From the NCBI GenBank assembly GCA_017395085.1, contig JAFPWF010000024.1, forward strand, positions 62,001 through 126,000: a stretch of 64,000 bases of DNA, in the 5' to 3' direction. A model generated the notes under the pieces. It did no database searches. It saw nothing but the letters and a program-made list of their open reading frames with translations, and had not been told where the DNA came from. The position numbers were made by a program, and so were the translations under genes. Shown here in pieces: positions 1 through 8,287 of the stretch; the stretch's first letter is position 1; every line of letters starts with the position of its first letter. Source of the DNA: Oscillospiraceae bacterium. Its GTDB lineage: Bacteria > Bacillota > Clostridia > Oscillospirales > Oscillospiraceae.

Positions 1-37
1 CGCTTCCGGGACAGACAGAAAACGGGAGAATCGGAAC

Positions 38-1822
38 ATGCGCAAAAACGGAATTGGATTCTGCATCTTCTACGGCGTTTTTTCCCTGCTGGCACTGGCC
101 CTGCTGGAACTGAACAAAAACCGCGTCATCGGCTGGGTGATCGCGCTGGTCCTGCTGGCGGAGTACTTCCTGCTACGCAGGAACCTGAAAAACGCCGGCG
201 CCAGAATTCTCGTGTTTCTGTGCCTGACGGCGCTTCTTGCCGCAGACCTCTTTCTTACCGTCGGGCCGGTGAAGCGGCACCCGGCGGTGGAAGGAAAGAA
301 CGGCGGCGAGACGGACGTGATTACCATTGCGGACGGGCAGCTGACCGGCGTCTTGACTGCGGACGGAGAAGTTGAGGTCTATGCCGGTATCCCGTACGCT
401 GCGCCCCCGGTCGGAGAACTGCGCTGGCGGGAACCGCAGGATCCGACACCCTGGGAGGGCGTGCTGAAAGCCGACCGTTTTGCCCCGATGTCCATGCAGC
501 CGCAGAATTCCGCCATCTACAATTCCCTTGCACGGATTATCGGCTACCATGACTACCGCATCACCCTGAATGACAACTACCGCGACGCCAACTCCGAAGA
601 CGCACTCTACCTGAACATCTGGAAGCCGGCGGGAGCGCAGGAAAAGCTCCCGGTGCTGGTCTATATACACGGCGGCTCACTGCAGACCGGGCACAACTGG
701 TACGCCGACTACAGCGGAGAAGGCCTCGCGCGCAAGGGCGTGATCGTGGTCAACATGGGCTACCGGCTTGGCGTGTTCGGGTTTCTGGCCACGGAAGAGC
801 TGATGGCGGAATCGGCATACGGCACCACCGGCAATTACGGCCTGCTGGACCAGATCAAAGCGCTGGAGTGGGTGCAGGAGAACATCGCGGCCTTCGGCGG
901 CGACCCGGACAACGTCACCCTTGCGGGCGAGTCCGCGGGTTCTGCCTGTGTGAGCGCGCTTTGCACATCGCCCCTGGCAAAAGGCCTCTTCCGCCGCGCG
1001 ATCGGCGAGAGTTCCACGACGACGGCGCAGTGGCCGGCGCACTCCTTCCGCATGCTGGACAGGGCGATCCAAACCGGGAATGAAACCCTGGCGCGCTTCG
1101 GCGTATCCAGCGTGGAGGAACTGCGGCAGCTGGACGCCAAGAAGCTGGTGGCGGCCGCGGACCAGGTGCATCACATGGTGGTGGACGGATATGTGCTGCC
1201 CGTAACCCCGTATGAGGCATACGCGCAGGGGAACCACAACGAGGAAGCCATCCTGCACGGCTTCAACTCCGACGAAGGTACGCCGTTTATCCTCTTTGAG
1301 CAGGCAAACCTGAAAAACTACGAACAGAAGGTGCGCGCCTACTTCGGCGACTTTGCCGACGAGGTTCTTGCCCTGTATCCCGCCGCAACGGACGCCGAAG
1401 CGAAGCAGAACTGGACGGACCTCTATTCGGCGGTCTATTTCACCCACGGGCATTACTGCTGGGCCGGACAGGCGCTCCAAAACGGCATCCCGAGTTACGA
1501 GTATTACTTCAGCAAGGAGAACGGGAGCATCGGCCCCTGGCACAGCGGGGAAGAGATCTACTGCTACCACAACATCCCGGACGGATCCAAACTCTATGAC
1601 GAGGCAGACAGGGAACTGTCCGACATGTTTTCGGATTATTTCGTGAACTATATTAAGACCGGCGACCCAAACGGCCCGGGCCTGCCGCAGTGGGAGAAGA
1701 GCGGGGAAGACCGCCTCCTGATGGAACTGGGCGACAGAGTGGGGCCGGTTGAAGACCCCTATGTTCCGATCTACGGCATTCTGGACCGGATGAATGCCCG
1801 GCAGGCGGAAGAGAATGCATAA
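38..1822 (+). CDS. Membrane-anchored type B carboxylesterase
   Basis: A serine hydrolase of the carboxylesterase type B family (594 aa). The N-terminus has three hydrophobic segments (about residues 7-23, 30-47 and 55-73), which would anchor the enzyme and leave the hydrolase domain (about 95-590) outside the cell. The nucleophile is Ser299 in GESAGS. The likely acid is Glu413 in NSDEG and the likely base is His502 in WHSGEE. The oxyanion motif YIHGG is present. The substrate is unknown; short acyl or aryl esters are usual for the family. The frame stays open to the left edge of the window, so a longer start outside the window cannot be excluded. ATG 38 follows a GGGAGA motif. The gene ends at a bidirectional terminator shared with the convergent ylmH-like gene. 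Confidence 0.85.
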   Translation: MRKNGIGFCIFYGVFSLLALALLELNKNRVIGWVIALVLLAEYFLLRRNLKNAGARILVFLCLTALLAADLFLTVGPVKRHPAVEGKNGGETDVITIADGQLTGVLTADGEVEVYAGIPYAAPPVGELRWREPQDPTPWEGVLKADRFAPMSMQPQNSAIYNSLARIIGYHDYRITLNDNYRDANSEDALYLNIWKPAGAQEKLPVLVYIHGGSLQTGHNWYADYSGEGLARKGVIVVNMGYRLGVFGFLATEELMAESAYGTTGNYGLLDQIKALEWVQENIAAFGGDPDNVTLAGESAGSACVSALCTSPLAKGLFRRAIGESSTTTAQWPAHSFRMLDRAIQTGNETLARFGVSSVEELRQLDAKKLVAAADQVHHMVVDGYVLPVTPYEAYAQGNHNEEAILHGFNSDEGTPFILFEQANLKNYEQKVRAYFGDFADEVLALYPAATDAEAKQNWTDLYSAVYFTHGHYCWAGQALQNGIPSYEYYFSKENGSIGPWHSGEEIYCYHNIPDGSKLYDEADRELSDMFSDYFVNYIKTGDPNGPGLPQWEKSGEDRLLMELGDRVGPVEDPYVPIYGILDRMNARQAEENA

Positions 1823-1837
1823 ACAGGCAAACAGAAA

Positions 1838-1871
1838 AGCATCCCTGTTGAGACAGGGATGCTTTTTCTTA
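1838..1871. terminator. Bidirectional terminator between convergent genes
   Basis: A perfect 10 bp stem (1838-1847 pairing with 1854-1863) has a 6 nt loop. T-rich runs lie on both sides, so it can end the esterase transcript rightward and the mogA-GTPase-ylmH transcript leftward. Confidence 0.85.
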
Positions 1872-1882
1872 TCAGGCGTCGG

Positions 1883-2632
1883 TTACGAGAGATAAATCTC
1901 ACCCTCCACGAACTGCCGGCCCTTGCGCGAGGTGCCGCCGAGGCCGGTGATGCGGCCTTTCCCCTTGCCCCGCAGGGAAAGAATGTCACCTTCATGAACC
2001 GGGGCATCACACTTATCGCAGATTTCATAGTTGAGAGAGACGGTCCCGGCCTCCACCTGGCGTGCAGCCTCGCTGCGGGAGAGGTCAAACAGCCCGCCCG
2101 CAACCGCGTCCAGGCGGAGGCTCTGCACCGAAAAGCTTTTTTTCTTCACCTTCCGCTCCGGCGGTGTCACTTCCGTGAGCGTCAGCGGACGCGCCCGGAC
2201 GGCGTCGCGCCCCACTTTGTCGATGGAGAGCAGGTGCTTTTCCACGCCCGGCAGGCAGAAGACGACGGCAGAGCCGTCCTTCACCCAGATATCGCCGAGG
2301 CGCTCCCGGCCGATGCCCATACCGAGCAGGGCGCCCAGATAGTCGCGGTGCCCGGGATTGCCGAAGGGCGCGCTGAGTTCCAGGGCGCAGATCTGCTCGT
2401 CCAACGGCAGCCATTCCTTGTCCAGCCAGTCCGGCAGAAAGAAGCCGACCGTACGCTCGCAGTCCGGGTGCCCGCCGGAGAAAACCAGGCGGCATCCAGG
2501 CTGTGTTTTTGCCCAGCGTTCCAGCAGGAAGCGTTCCGCGGGCGTCAGAAAGTGTGTGGCAGTCAGGACGCCGTTTTTCTCACAGCGGCGCTGCAGGTCT
2601 TCCGCACGCCGCAGCAGGTCAGAGTTTTCCAT
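1883..2632 (-). CDS. ylmH: YlmH-like S4-domain RNA-binding protein
   Basis: A 249 aa protein of the YlmH family. It has an N-terminal YlmH-type domain and a C-terminal S4 RNA-binding domain (about residues 170-235, containing LSRSEAARQVEAG and VHEGDILSLRGKGK). In Bacillus, YlmH binds 50S subunits carrying stalled peptidyl-tRNA and can substitute for RqcP in ribosome-associated quality control; that is family knowledge. Its start overlaps the end of the upstream GTPase-nuclease gene by 14 bp, so the two are probably translationally coupled. In many Firmicutes ylmH sits in the division cluster; here it sits with a ribosome-acting GTPase instead. Confidence 0.85.
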   Translation of the reverse strand: MENSDLLRRAEDLQRRCEKNGVLTATHFLTPAERFLLERWAKTQPGCRLVFSGGHPDCERTVGFFLPDWLDKEWLPLDEQICALELSAPFGNPGHRDYLGALLGMGIGRERLGDIWVKDGSAVVFCLPGVEKHLLSIDKVGRDAVRARPLTLTEVTPPERKVKKKSFSVQSLRLDAVAGGLFDLSRSEAARQVEAGTVSLNYEICDKCDAPVHEGDILSLRGKGKGRITGLGGTSRKGRQFVEGEIYLS

Positions 2633-5237
2633 CTTTCACCCTGGTGCTGTGCGCCTGTTCATTCGTCTTCTTCAGCAGTTCTTCAATCTGCTCCAGAACG
2701 CCCTCCACCTCGCCGGCAAACTCCTGCGAGCTGGTGCGCAGCACGCCCGAGCGCAGGGCGGAGAGGCGGATGAGGTTGTCGCTGGTCACCACACGGACAC
2801 GGTAGTTTTTCCCAATGTCATTCACCAGACGCTCAATGTACGCGTCGCCGGTCTCGCCGTCTTTGGTGTAGGCCACGCGGATATTGTGCACCTGCGTGTG
2901 TGAGCCGGGGTTCCCGGGCGTGCGGTATCCGTCAAAGACCAGCACCAGTTCGTTTTTCGTAAAGCCGCAGTAGCTGGAGAGCAGGTCCTGCAGGCGCGAG
3001 CGGGCCAGGTCCATTCGGTCTTCGGCAAGCGCCTTCAGCATCGGCCAGGCGTAAATGAGGTTGTAGCCGTCTACAATGACAGTCTCCTTCTGTGCCTCCT
3101 GCACCGGAGCCGGCGCGGCAACTCCGCGGCTGCCAAACTGGGGCCGCATGTACTGCGGGCGGCGGATCGGCCCGAACTCCCGTTCCATGATGGCTTCCAG
3201 CTCACGGTCGTCGATGCTCAGCACCCTGCGAAGTGTCGGCGCGGGGATCTCGTCGTCCGATCGGTTCTGCGGCTTCAGGCAGCTGCCAAGGTGCATGTAC
3301 GAAGGCACCTGATCCCAGCGAACGTTGAAGCCCGCGCCGTGTGCGCAGAAGACGGAGTCGGGCGTGTTTTCCAGGTCGGCCACGGGGTCGTAGTCCGCGG
3401 CGGCAACGATGCTGTCCTGCTCCCGGCAGGGGCGGTAGCCGCCCGGCCGCAGCGAAAGCCGTCCGCGCCCGTGGGTGTAAGCCAGCAGTTCCGGCTGGTA
3501 GCCGTTCAGTTCTGCAACCGGCGCGCAGCCGGTCAGGCGCAGAAACTCGCCCTTACCCTCCGGCGAGGAGAATTCCCCGTGCATGGCGTGGATATCGCTG
3601 AGCGCGCGGCCGAGCTGCTCCGCAGGCAGCTCCAGCGAAAAGGCGTACCAGGGCTCCAGCAGGATGCTCTTTGCCTGCATCAGACCCTGACGCACGGCGC
3701 GGTTGGCCGCCTCACGGAAGTCTCCGCCCTCGGTGTGCTTCAGGTGCGCCCTGCCTGCGGCAAGGGTGATCTTCACATCGGTCAGGGGAGAACCGGTCAG
3801 CACGCCGAGATGCTGTTTGTCCATCAGGCAGGAGAGGATCAGCCGCTGCCAGTTCCGGTCCAGTGCGTCCTCACTGCATGCCGTGTCGTAAACCACGCCG
3901 CTTCCGGCCGGCAGCGGCGACAGCAGCAAGTGTACCTCGGCATAGTGGCGCAGCGGCTCAAAATGCCCGATGCCCTCCACGGTATCGGCAATGGTTTCGC
4001 GGTACAGGATCTGCCCCTTGTCGAGAGTGACGTCCACGTCAAAACGCTCGCGCACCAAGTCCCGGAACACTTCGGTCTGCACCCTGCCCATCAGGCTCAC
4101 ATGGATGCTGCGTTCCCGGCGGTTCCACTGCAGGTGCAGCTGAGGGTCCTCCTCCTGCAGCTGAAGGAGCTTCGGATAGAGCGCTGCGGCATCGACATCA
4201 GCAGGGAGGATCAGGCGGTAGGTCAGCACGGGTTCCAGCACCGGCTCGGCGGCCTGTTCCGCCGCACCCAGCGTCTGGCCCGGATAGCTGGCACTCAGCC
4301 CGAGGACGGCGGCGATCTGCCCGGCAGAAACGCTCTCGGCCGCCTGGTACTTTTCTCCGGAGTACAGGCGCAGCTGCGTCAGCTTTTCCTGATGCGGTGC
4401 TCCGTGCTCATCGGTATACTCCAGCGTCTCCCGCACCCGCAGGCTGCCGCCGGTCATCTTCAGAAAGGACAGACGGTTTCCCTGCGCGTCGCGCGCAATC
4501 TTGAAGACCTGCGCGCCGAAGGCTTCCGCGGAAGGTGTGCGCGGAGACAGCGAAATCAGCGCGTCAAGCAGTTCCTCCACCCCGTCCAGACGCAGCCCGG
4601 AACCAAAGAAGCATGGGAACAGCGCACGCTCCGCAACCATCTCCGAAAGCAGAGAATTGTCAATCGGTTCCCCCTGCAGGAAGCGGTCCATGGCAGCCTC
4701 ACTGCACAGGGCGATCTGCTCGTCAAAGTCGGCAGCCCGCTTCGCAAAGTCCACGCAGCTGCCGTCGAGGCGGGCACGCAGTTTCTCCATCAGGGCGGTT
4801 TCGTCCGCCCCGGCGAGGTCCATCTTCGTGACGAACAGGAAGGTCGGAATCCGGTGCCGCTTCAGCAGCCGCCAAAGCGTTTCGGTGTGGGCCTGTACGC
4901 CGTCGCTGCCGGAAACCACCAGCACCGCGCAGTCCAGCACGGGGAGGGTGCGCTCCATTTCGGCCGAGAAGTCTACATGCCCAGGCGTGTCGAGCAGGGT
5001 GACGGCGGTATCCGTCCAGTCCAGCATGGCCTGTTTGGAGAAGATGGTGATGCCGCGCTGACGTTCCAGACTGTGGGTATCGAGAAAGCTGCTGCGGTGG
5101 TCGACCCGCCCCAGCTTCTTCACCGTGCCGGAGAGATAGAGCATCGCCTCGGCCAGCGTGGTTTTGCCGGCGTCCACATGGGCGACAAGGCCGACGCAGA
5201 GGTTTCTCTGCGCCGGCTTCGATGATAAATCAGACAT
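2619..5237 (-). CDS. TetM/EF-G-like GTPase fused to YacP/Rae1-like NYN nuclease
   Basis: An 872 aa fusion. Residues 13 to about 650 are a translation GTPase of the TetM/TetO ribosomal-protection type: AHVDAGKT (P-loop, 19-26), ERQRGITI (switch), DTPGHVDF and TKMD. EF-G-like domains II-V follow. After a Pro/Gln-rich linker comes a NYN (PIN-like) domain of the YacP family from about 718 to 872. Four acidic residues mark its putative active site: Asp723 (VDGYN), Asp769 (FDGYR), Asp798 (TGDAYIE) and Asp820 (TSDN). In Bacillus, YacP/Rae1 cleaves mRNA in the ribosomal A site. The protein should therefore act on ribosomes, possibly combining clearance of the A site with mRNA cleavage; that joint role is inference. 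Whether it gives tetracycline resistance cannot be told from sequence. It is the middle gene of a leftward operon with a MogA-like gene (20 nt upstream) and ylmH (14 bp overlap). Confidence 0.9.
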   Translation of the reverse strand: MSDLSSKPAQRNLCVGLVAHVDAGKTTLAEAMLYLSGTVKKLGRVDHRSSFLDTHSLERQRGITIFSKQAMLDWTDTAVTLLDTPGHVDFSAEMERTLPVLDCAVLVVSGSDGVQAHTETLWRLLKRHRIPTFLFVTKMDLAGADETALMEKLRARLDGSCVDFAKRAADFDEQIALCSEAAMDRFLQGEPIDNSLLSEMVAERALFPCFFGSGLRLDGVEELLDALISLSPRTPSAEAFGAQVFKIARDAQGNRLSFLKMTGGSLRVRETLEYTDEHGAPHQEKLTQLRLYSGEKYQAAESVSAGQIAAVLGLSASYPGQTLGAAEQAAEPVLEPVLTYRLILPADVDAAALYPKLLQLQEEDPQLHLQWNRRERSIHVSLMGRVQTEVFRDLVRERFDVDVTLDKGQILYRETIADTVEGIGHFEPLRHYAEVHLLLSPLPAGSGVVYDTACSEDALDRNWQRLILSCLMDKQHLGVLTGSPLTDVKITLAAGRAHLKHTEGGDFREAANRAVRQGLMQAKSILLEPWYAFSLELPAEQLGRALSDIHAMHGEFSSPEGKGEFLRLTGCAPVAELNGYQPELLAYTHGRGRLSLRPGGYRPCREQDSIVAAADYDPVADLENTPDSVFCAHGAGFNVRWDQVPSYMHLGSCLKPQNRSDDEIPAPTLRRVLSIDDRELEAIMEREFGPIRRPQYMRPQFGSRGVAAPAPVQEAQKETVIVDGYNLIYAWPMLKALAEDRMDLARSRLQDLLSSYCGFTKNELVLVFDGYRTPGNPGSHTQVHNIRVAYTKDGETGDAYIERLVNDIGKNYRVRVVTSDNLIRLSALRSGVLRTSSQEFAGEVEGVLEQIEELLKKTNEQAHSTRVKDGKL

Positions 5238-5257
5238 AAATCGTTCCTGTTCGATAC

Positions 5258-5785
5258 TCAGGCGTGATGATGCTCGTGATGGTGGTGATGCTCATGGTCG
5301 GTGGAGCCGTCGGAGAAGAGCATGTCCATCCCATGCGCGATTGCTTCAATAACCGAGAGCAGGTTCTCCTTCGCGGCTTTTTCACTGCCCGGGAGGTTTA
5401 CGATCAGCGTTTTGCCGCGGATCCCCGCCGCACTGCGGCTCAGGCAGCCGCGCGGGGTGATCTGCAGGCTCGCCCAGCGCATGGCCTCCGGAATGCCGCG
5501 CGTCTCGCGCTCGATGACGGCAAGGGTGGCCTCCGGCGTGATGTCGCGCTGCGAAAAGCCCGTGCCGCCGGTTGTCATCACCAGGCCGATGTTGAGTTCG
5601 TCCGCGCAGCGGATCAGCTCGTCCTGAATCTGCTGCTTTTCATCAGGCAGGATGGCGGTATGGACGACCTCAAAGCCGGCGTCTTCCAGGATCTTCCGCA
5701 CGGCGGGACCGCTGGTGTCAACGCGTTCCCCGCGGGAGCCTTTGTCACTGATGGTAATGACCGCTGCAGTATATGTTCTTCCCAT
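5258..5785 (-). CDS. MogA/MoaB-like molybdopterin-binding protein with His-rich tail
   Basis: A 175 aa protein of the MogA/MoaB fold, which in molybdenum cofactor synthesis adenylylates molybdopterin. Family motifs visible are TISDKGSRGERVDTSGP near residue 12, MTTGGTGFSQRDITPEAT around 90-107, and NLPGS around 145. The C-terminus ends in about 13 residues that are mostly histidine (DHEHHHHHEHHHA), which suggests metal binding. It is the first gene of the leftward operon with the GTPase-nuclease and ylmH. No other molybdenum cofactor gene is in the window, so its client enzyme is unknown. Confidence 0.85.
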   Translation of the reverse strand: MGRTYTAAVITISDKGSRGERVDTSGPAVRKILEDAGFEVVHTAILPDEKQQIQDELIRCADELNIGLVMTTGGTGFSQRDITPEATLAVIERETRGIPEAMRWASLQITPRGCLSRSAAGIRGKTLIVNLPGSEKAAKENLLSVIEAIAHGMDMLFSDGSTDHEHHHHHEHHHA

Positions 5786-5822
5786 GATTCATCCCCCAAT
5801 CCGGTCTTCACTGATGTCATAT

Positions 5823-5851
5823 ATTATAACGGGTTTTCCCCGACTTCACAA
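5823..5851 (-). promoter_or_regulatory. Promoter of the mogA-GTPase-ylmH operon
   Basis: Read leftward: TTGTGA, 17 nt spacer, TATAAT. The -10 is at 5823-5828 and the -35 at 5846-5851. It lies about 38 bp upstream of the mogA-like ATG. Confidence 0.65.
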
Positions 5852-5927
5852 GCCGCAGATGAAAGGTTTTTCCTCCCGGAAGGTGCAGTGTCAGACGGCC
5901 TTTCCGAACAGGGCTTGGAAACGAGAA

Positions 5928-5950
5928 GGGAGAGGCGCTTTGCCTCTCCC
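5928..5950 (-). terminator. Terminator of the rhamnose operon
   Basis: A perfect 9 bp stem (5928-5936 and 5942-5950) with a 5 nt loop lies 40 bp past the rhaD stop. The leftward strand continues TTCTCGTTT. The rightward side has TTTT, so it may work both ways. Confidence 0.7.
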
Positions 5951-5991
5951 TTTTGTGACTTTAGTAACTTTTGTGAACGGTTCTGTTCGAA

Positions 5992-6804
5992 TCAGCTGAG
6001 GTAGCCCTCGCGGCCCTTGACACCGAAGCGCTCTTCCATCAGGTGGAACTGCTCGTCGGTAATGGTGTTGACGCGCGGCAGGTGGGCGATCTTCATGTAG
6101 ATCTCGGCAGCTTTTTCCGCGGTTTCAATCAGGCCGAAGGTCTCGTCCAGATCCTGACCCGCGCCGTAGATCCCGTGCTGGGACCAGACGACAAGGCGCG
6201 CGGTGAGCATCTTTTCCGCGGTAGCCTCGCCGATTTCATTGGTGCCGCAGAGCATCCAGGGCAGCACGTTGACGCCTTCGGGGAAGACCACGATGCACTC
6301 GGTGCACATCTGCCACAGCGTGCGCGTAAACTCGCGCTCGTCCAGAGAATGCACATAGGTCATGGCCAGGAGGTTTGCGGGGTGGCAGTGCATGACAACG
6401 CGGTTTGCGGGGTTTACCTTCAGGCGAGCGACATGGCTCATCATGTGAGCGGGGAACTCCGAGGTGAACTTGCCGCCGTCCTCAAAACCCCAGAGGAGTT
6501 CGGCGGTTTCGCCGCCGTCGACAATGCGGACCAGGCCGAGGTTCACTTCCGGCGCATACTGCACATTCTTGAAGTACTTGCCGGTGCCGGTCACGAGGAA
6601 AAGCTTCCCATCCAGTTCCGGAGCCTTGAACCCCGTGGGGATCGTGCGGATGACGGCAGAGGTGTCGACATAGTCCGCAACCTGCTCTTCATCGAGCAGC
6701 AGGGAGATGTTGCCGCCGTTGCGTTCGTCCCAGCCGTGGGCATACATGTTGGTGGTGGTTCTGACCATCTCGATCAGGTAAGGTGCTTCCAGAAAGTTTT
6801 TCAT
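5992..6804 (-). CDS. rhaD: Rhamnulose-1-phosphate aldolase
   Basis: A 270 aa class II (zinc) aldolase of the RhaD/FucA family. It would split L-rhamnulose-1-phosphate into dihydroxyacetone phosphate and L-lactaldehyde. The zinc ligand motif HCH is seen in VVMHCHPANLLAM, with a third His expected in the SQHGIYGAG segment. The N-terminus (MVRTTTNMYAHGWDERNGGN) is typical of RhaD. ATG 6804 is chosen because AAGGAG lies just upstream; a longer reading to 6879 would overlap the isomerase gene and lacks family similarity. It is the last gene of the operon. Confidence 0.92.
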   Translation of the reverse strand: MKNFLEAPYLIEMVRTTTNMYAHGWDERNGGNISLLLDEEQVADYVDTSAVIRTIPTGFKAPELDGKLFLVTGTGKYFKNVQYAPEVNLGLVRIVDGGETAELLWGFEDGGKFTSEFPAHMMSHVARLKVNPANRVVMHCHPANLLAMTYVHSLDEREFTRTLWQMCTECIVVFPEGVNVLPWMLCGTNEIGEATAEKMLTARLVVWSQHGIYGAGQDLDETFGLIETAEKAAEIYMKIAHLPRVNTITDEQFHLMEERFGVKGREGYLS

Positions 6805-6835
6805 GACGATTCTCCTTATGATCAATGTTGTGGTT

Positions 6836-8257
6836 TCAGCGGGTGATGATGTCCACGGGGACGTTGAAGATCTTCGCAACCTTGAGAATGGTGTCGATCC
6901 AGCGGCCGGATGCCGCTGCCATGTGGTGGGTGGGGCCTGCTTCGCTCCAGCGGTTGCAGAAGTCTCGTGCGCCGCAGCTGAAGCGGGTGCGCATGTTGGT
7001 GTCGCCGAAGGTGAAGATCGGACCGGGCTCGTTCATGCCTTCCGCCACGACGAACTTGAAGTGTCCGTCCCTGTCCTGGGTAATGCCGAGGTAGGTGACG
7101 GGGCCTTCCGCCGGGTAGAACTGTGTGAGATAGCCGCCGCCGGTCTTGCCGTGGAACACGGGGACAATCTTCATGGTGGGCTTCTTCGCCTTCGAGATGT
7201 CCGCGTCGCCGGAGCCGCTGTGCCCGATGATGCAGATATCTTCGGGGAAGTCAATGGAGTACATCTCGCTGAGCTGGCCCATGCCGGAGATAGTCTTCAG
7301 GATGCTCATCGCCATGGCGACCTTGATGTCGCCCTCGACCGCGCAGGCGGTGCCCTGCTTGATGAGCATGGAGAAGGCCGGAATCAGCATGCTGTCCAGC
7401 TTGCCGGCCACGCCCTGGGCAAAGCCGTCGTAGTGGCTGGCCACAAAGCCGAGCTGCTCGTCCTTGACCCACTGCTCAAAGGCCACGACGTACTTGGCCA
7501 TGTCCCAGACCTTCTCAACGGTGCCGCCGTCTTCAATGTCGAAGGTGTCGAGGATGTCCTGCGCTTTTAAGCGGATGGCTTCCTCATCGGTGATGTTGTC
7601 GGCGATTGCCCACATCTTTTCCCAGTCGAACTGCTTGGTATAGAGGAACATGCGGTGGTAGAGGTTGGTTTCGTCGATGTACAGATCCATCATGCCGGGG
7701 TAAGGCCGGCCGATCTGCGCGAGGTTCGTGTCGCGGAAGCGGCGGCGCACCTGAGCGGCACGGCACCAGTCGGCGATTTCCGCATCGACCAGGGGGTCTC
7801 CGCCTTCCACCACGCCGGTGATGACCGCATGGCGCTTGCCGGCGCGCTCGAGGTCGGCGACCATCTCGCCCACGGCGCCGCAGGCGTAGAGCTCACCGAG
7901 CCAGGTGGCGGTATCGGTGTTGGCATAATCGGGGGCCTGCTTCTTCTGAAGGTTCACCAGCACCACGGGCACGTCCAGGTCGCGCACGGCCGGGAGCATG
8001 TTGTAGCTGGTGGCGTAGGTGAGCAGCTGGAGGATGACCAGGTCGACGTCCGCAGCGCGGAACTTGTCTCCGGCCTTCACGGCCAGTTCCTTGGTGGTGA
8101 CCAGGCCGCCGTCGATCAATTCGACGGTATCGGGGATGCGCTTTTTGAAGTCGGCGTACTGCGCCTCAAACTCGGGGACCAGGGACGGGAACTGGGGCAG
8201 GTAAGCGCCCAGCGCGATGGAGAACACGCCGACGCGTGCCTTGGTGTTGACTAACAT
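6836..8257 (-). CDS. L-fucose/L-arabinose isomerase family protein
   Basis: A 473 aa protein of the fucose/arabinose isomerase fold. Conserved stretches include AVEGDIKVAMAM near residue 310 and GPTHHMAAASGRW near the C-terminus. It sits between rhaB and rhaD, where L-rhamnose isomerase is expected, and no classical rhaA is visible. It probably converts L-rhamnose to L-rhamnulose as a non-homologous replacement of RhaA; that is inferred from position. AGGAGG lies 6 nt before the ATG. Alternatively the operon could handle another 6-deoxy or pentose sugar. Confidence 0.82.
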   Translation of the reverse strand: MLVNTKARVGVFSIALGAYLPQFPSLVPEFEAQYADFKKRIPDTVELIDGGLVTTKELAVKAGDKFRAADVDLVILQLLTYATSYNMLPAVRDLDVPVVLVNLQKKQAPDYANTDTATWLGELYACGAVGEMVADLERAGKRHAVITGVVEGGDPLVDAEIADWCRAAQVRRRFRDTNLAQIGRPYPGMMDLYIDETNLYHRMFLYTKQFDWEKMWAIADNITDEEAIRLKAQDILDTFDIEDGGTVEKVWDMAKYVVAFEQWVKDEQLGFVASHYDGFAQGVAGKLDSMLIPAFSMLIKQGTACAVEGDIKVAMAMSILKTISGMGQLSEMYSIDFPEDICIIGHSGSGDADISKAKKPTMKIVPVFHGKTGGGYLTQFYPAEGPVTYLGITQDRDGHFKFVVAEGMNEPGPIFTFGDTNMRTRFSCGARDFCNRWSEAGPTHHMAAASGRWIDTILKVAKIFNVPVDIITR

Positions 8258-8287
8258 GCGGAACCTCCTGTTATTTCAATCGTTCGG

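Noticed and set aside
3291-5225. Long open frame opposite the GTPase-nuclease gene (644 codons)
   Set aside because: It mirrors the codon bias of the real gene in a GC-rich sequence. The opposite strand has all GTPase and NYN motifs; this frame has none.
2619-5237. Calling the GTPase a tetracycline resistance gene
   Set aside because: TetM-type motifs are present, but the protein is diverged and fused to a nuclease domain; resistance cannot be inferred from sequence.
5258-5300. His-rich tail as a cloning tag or contamination
   Set aside because: The run mixes His with Glu and Asp, is in frame with a native stop and lies 20 nt from the next native gene, so it is natural.
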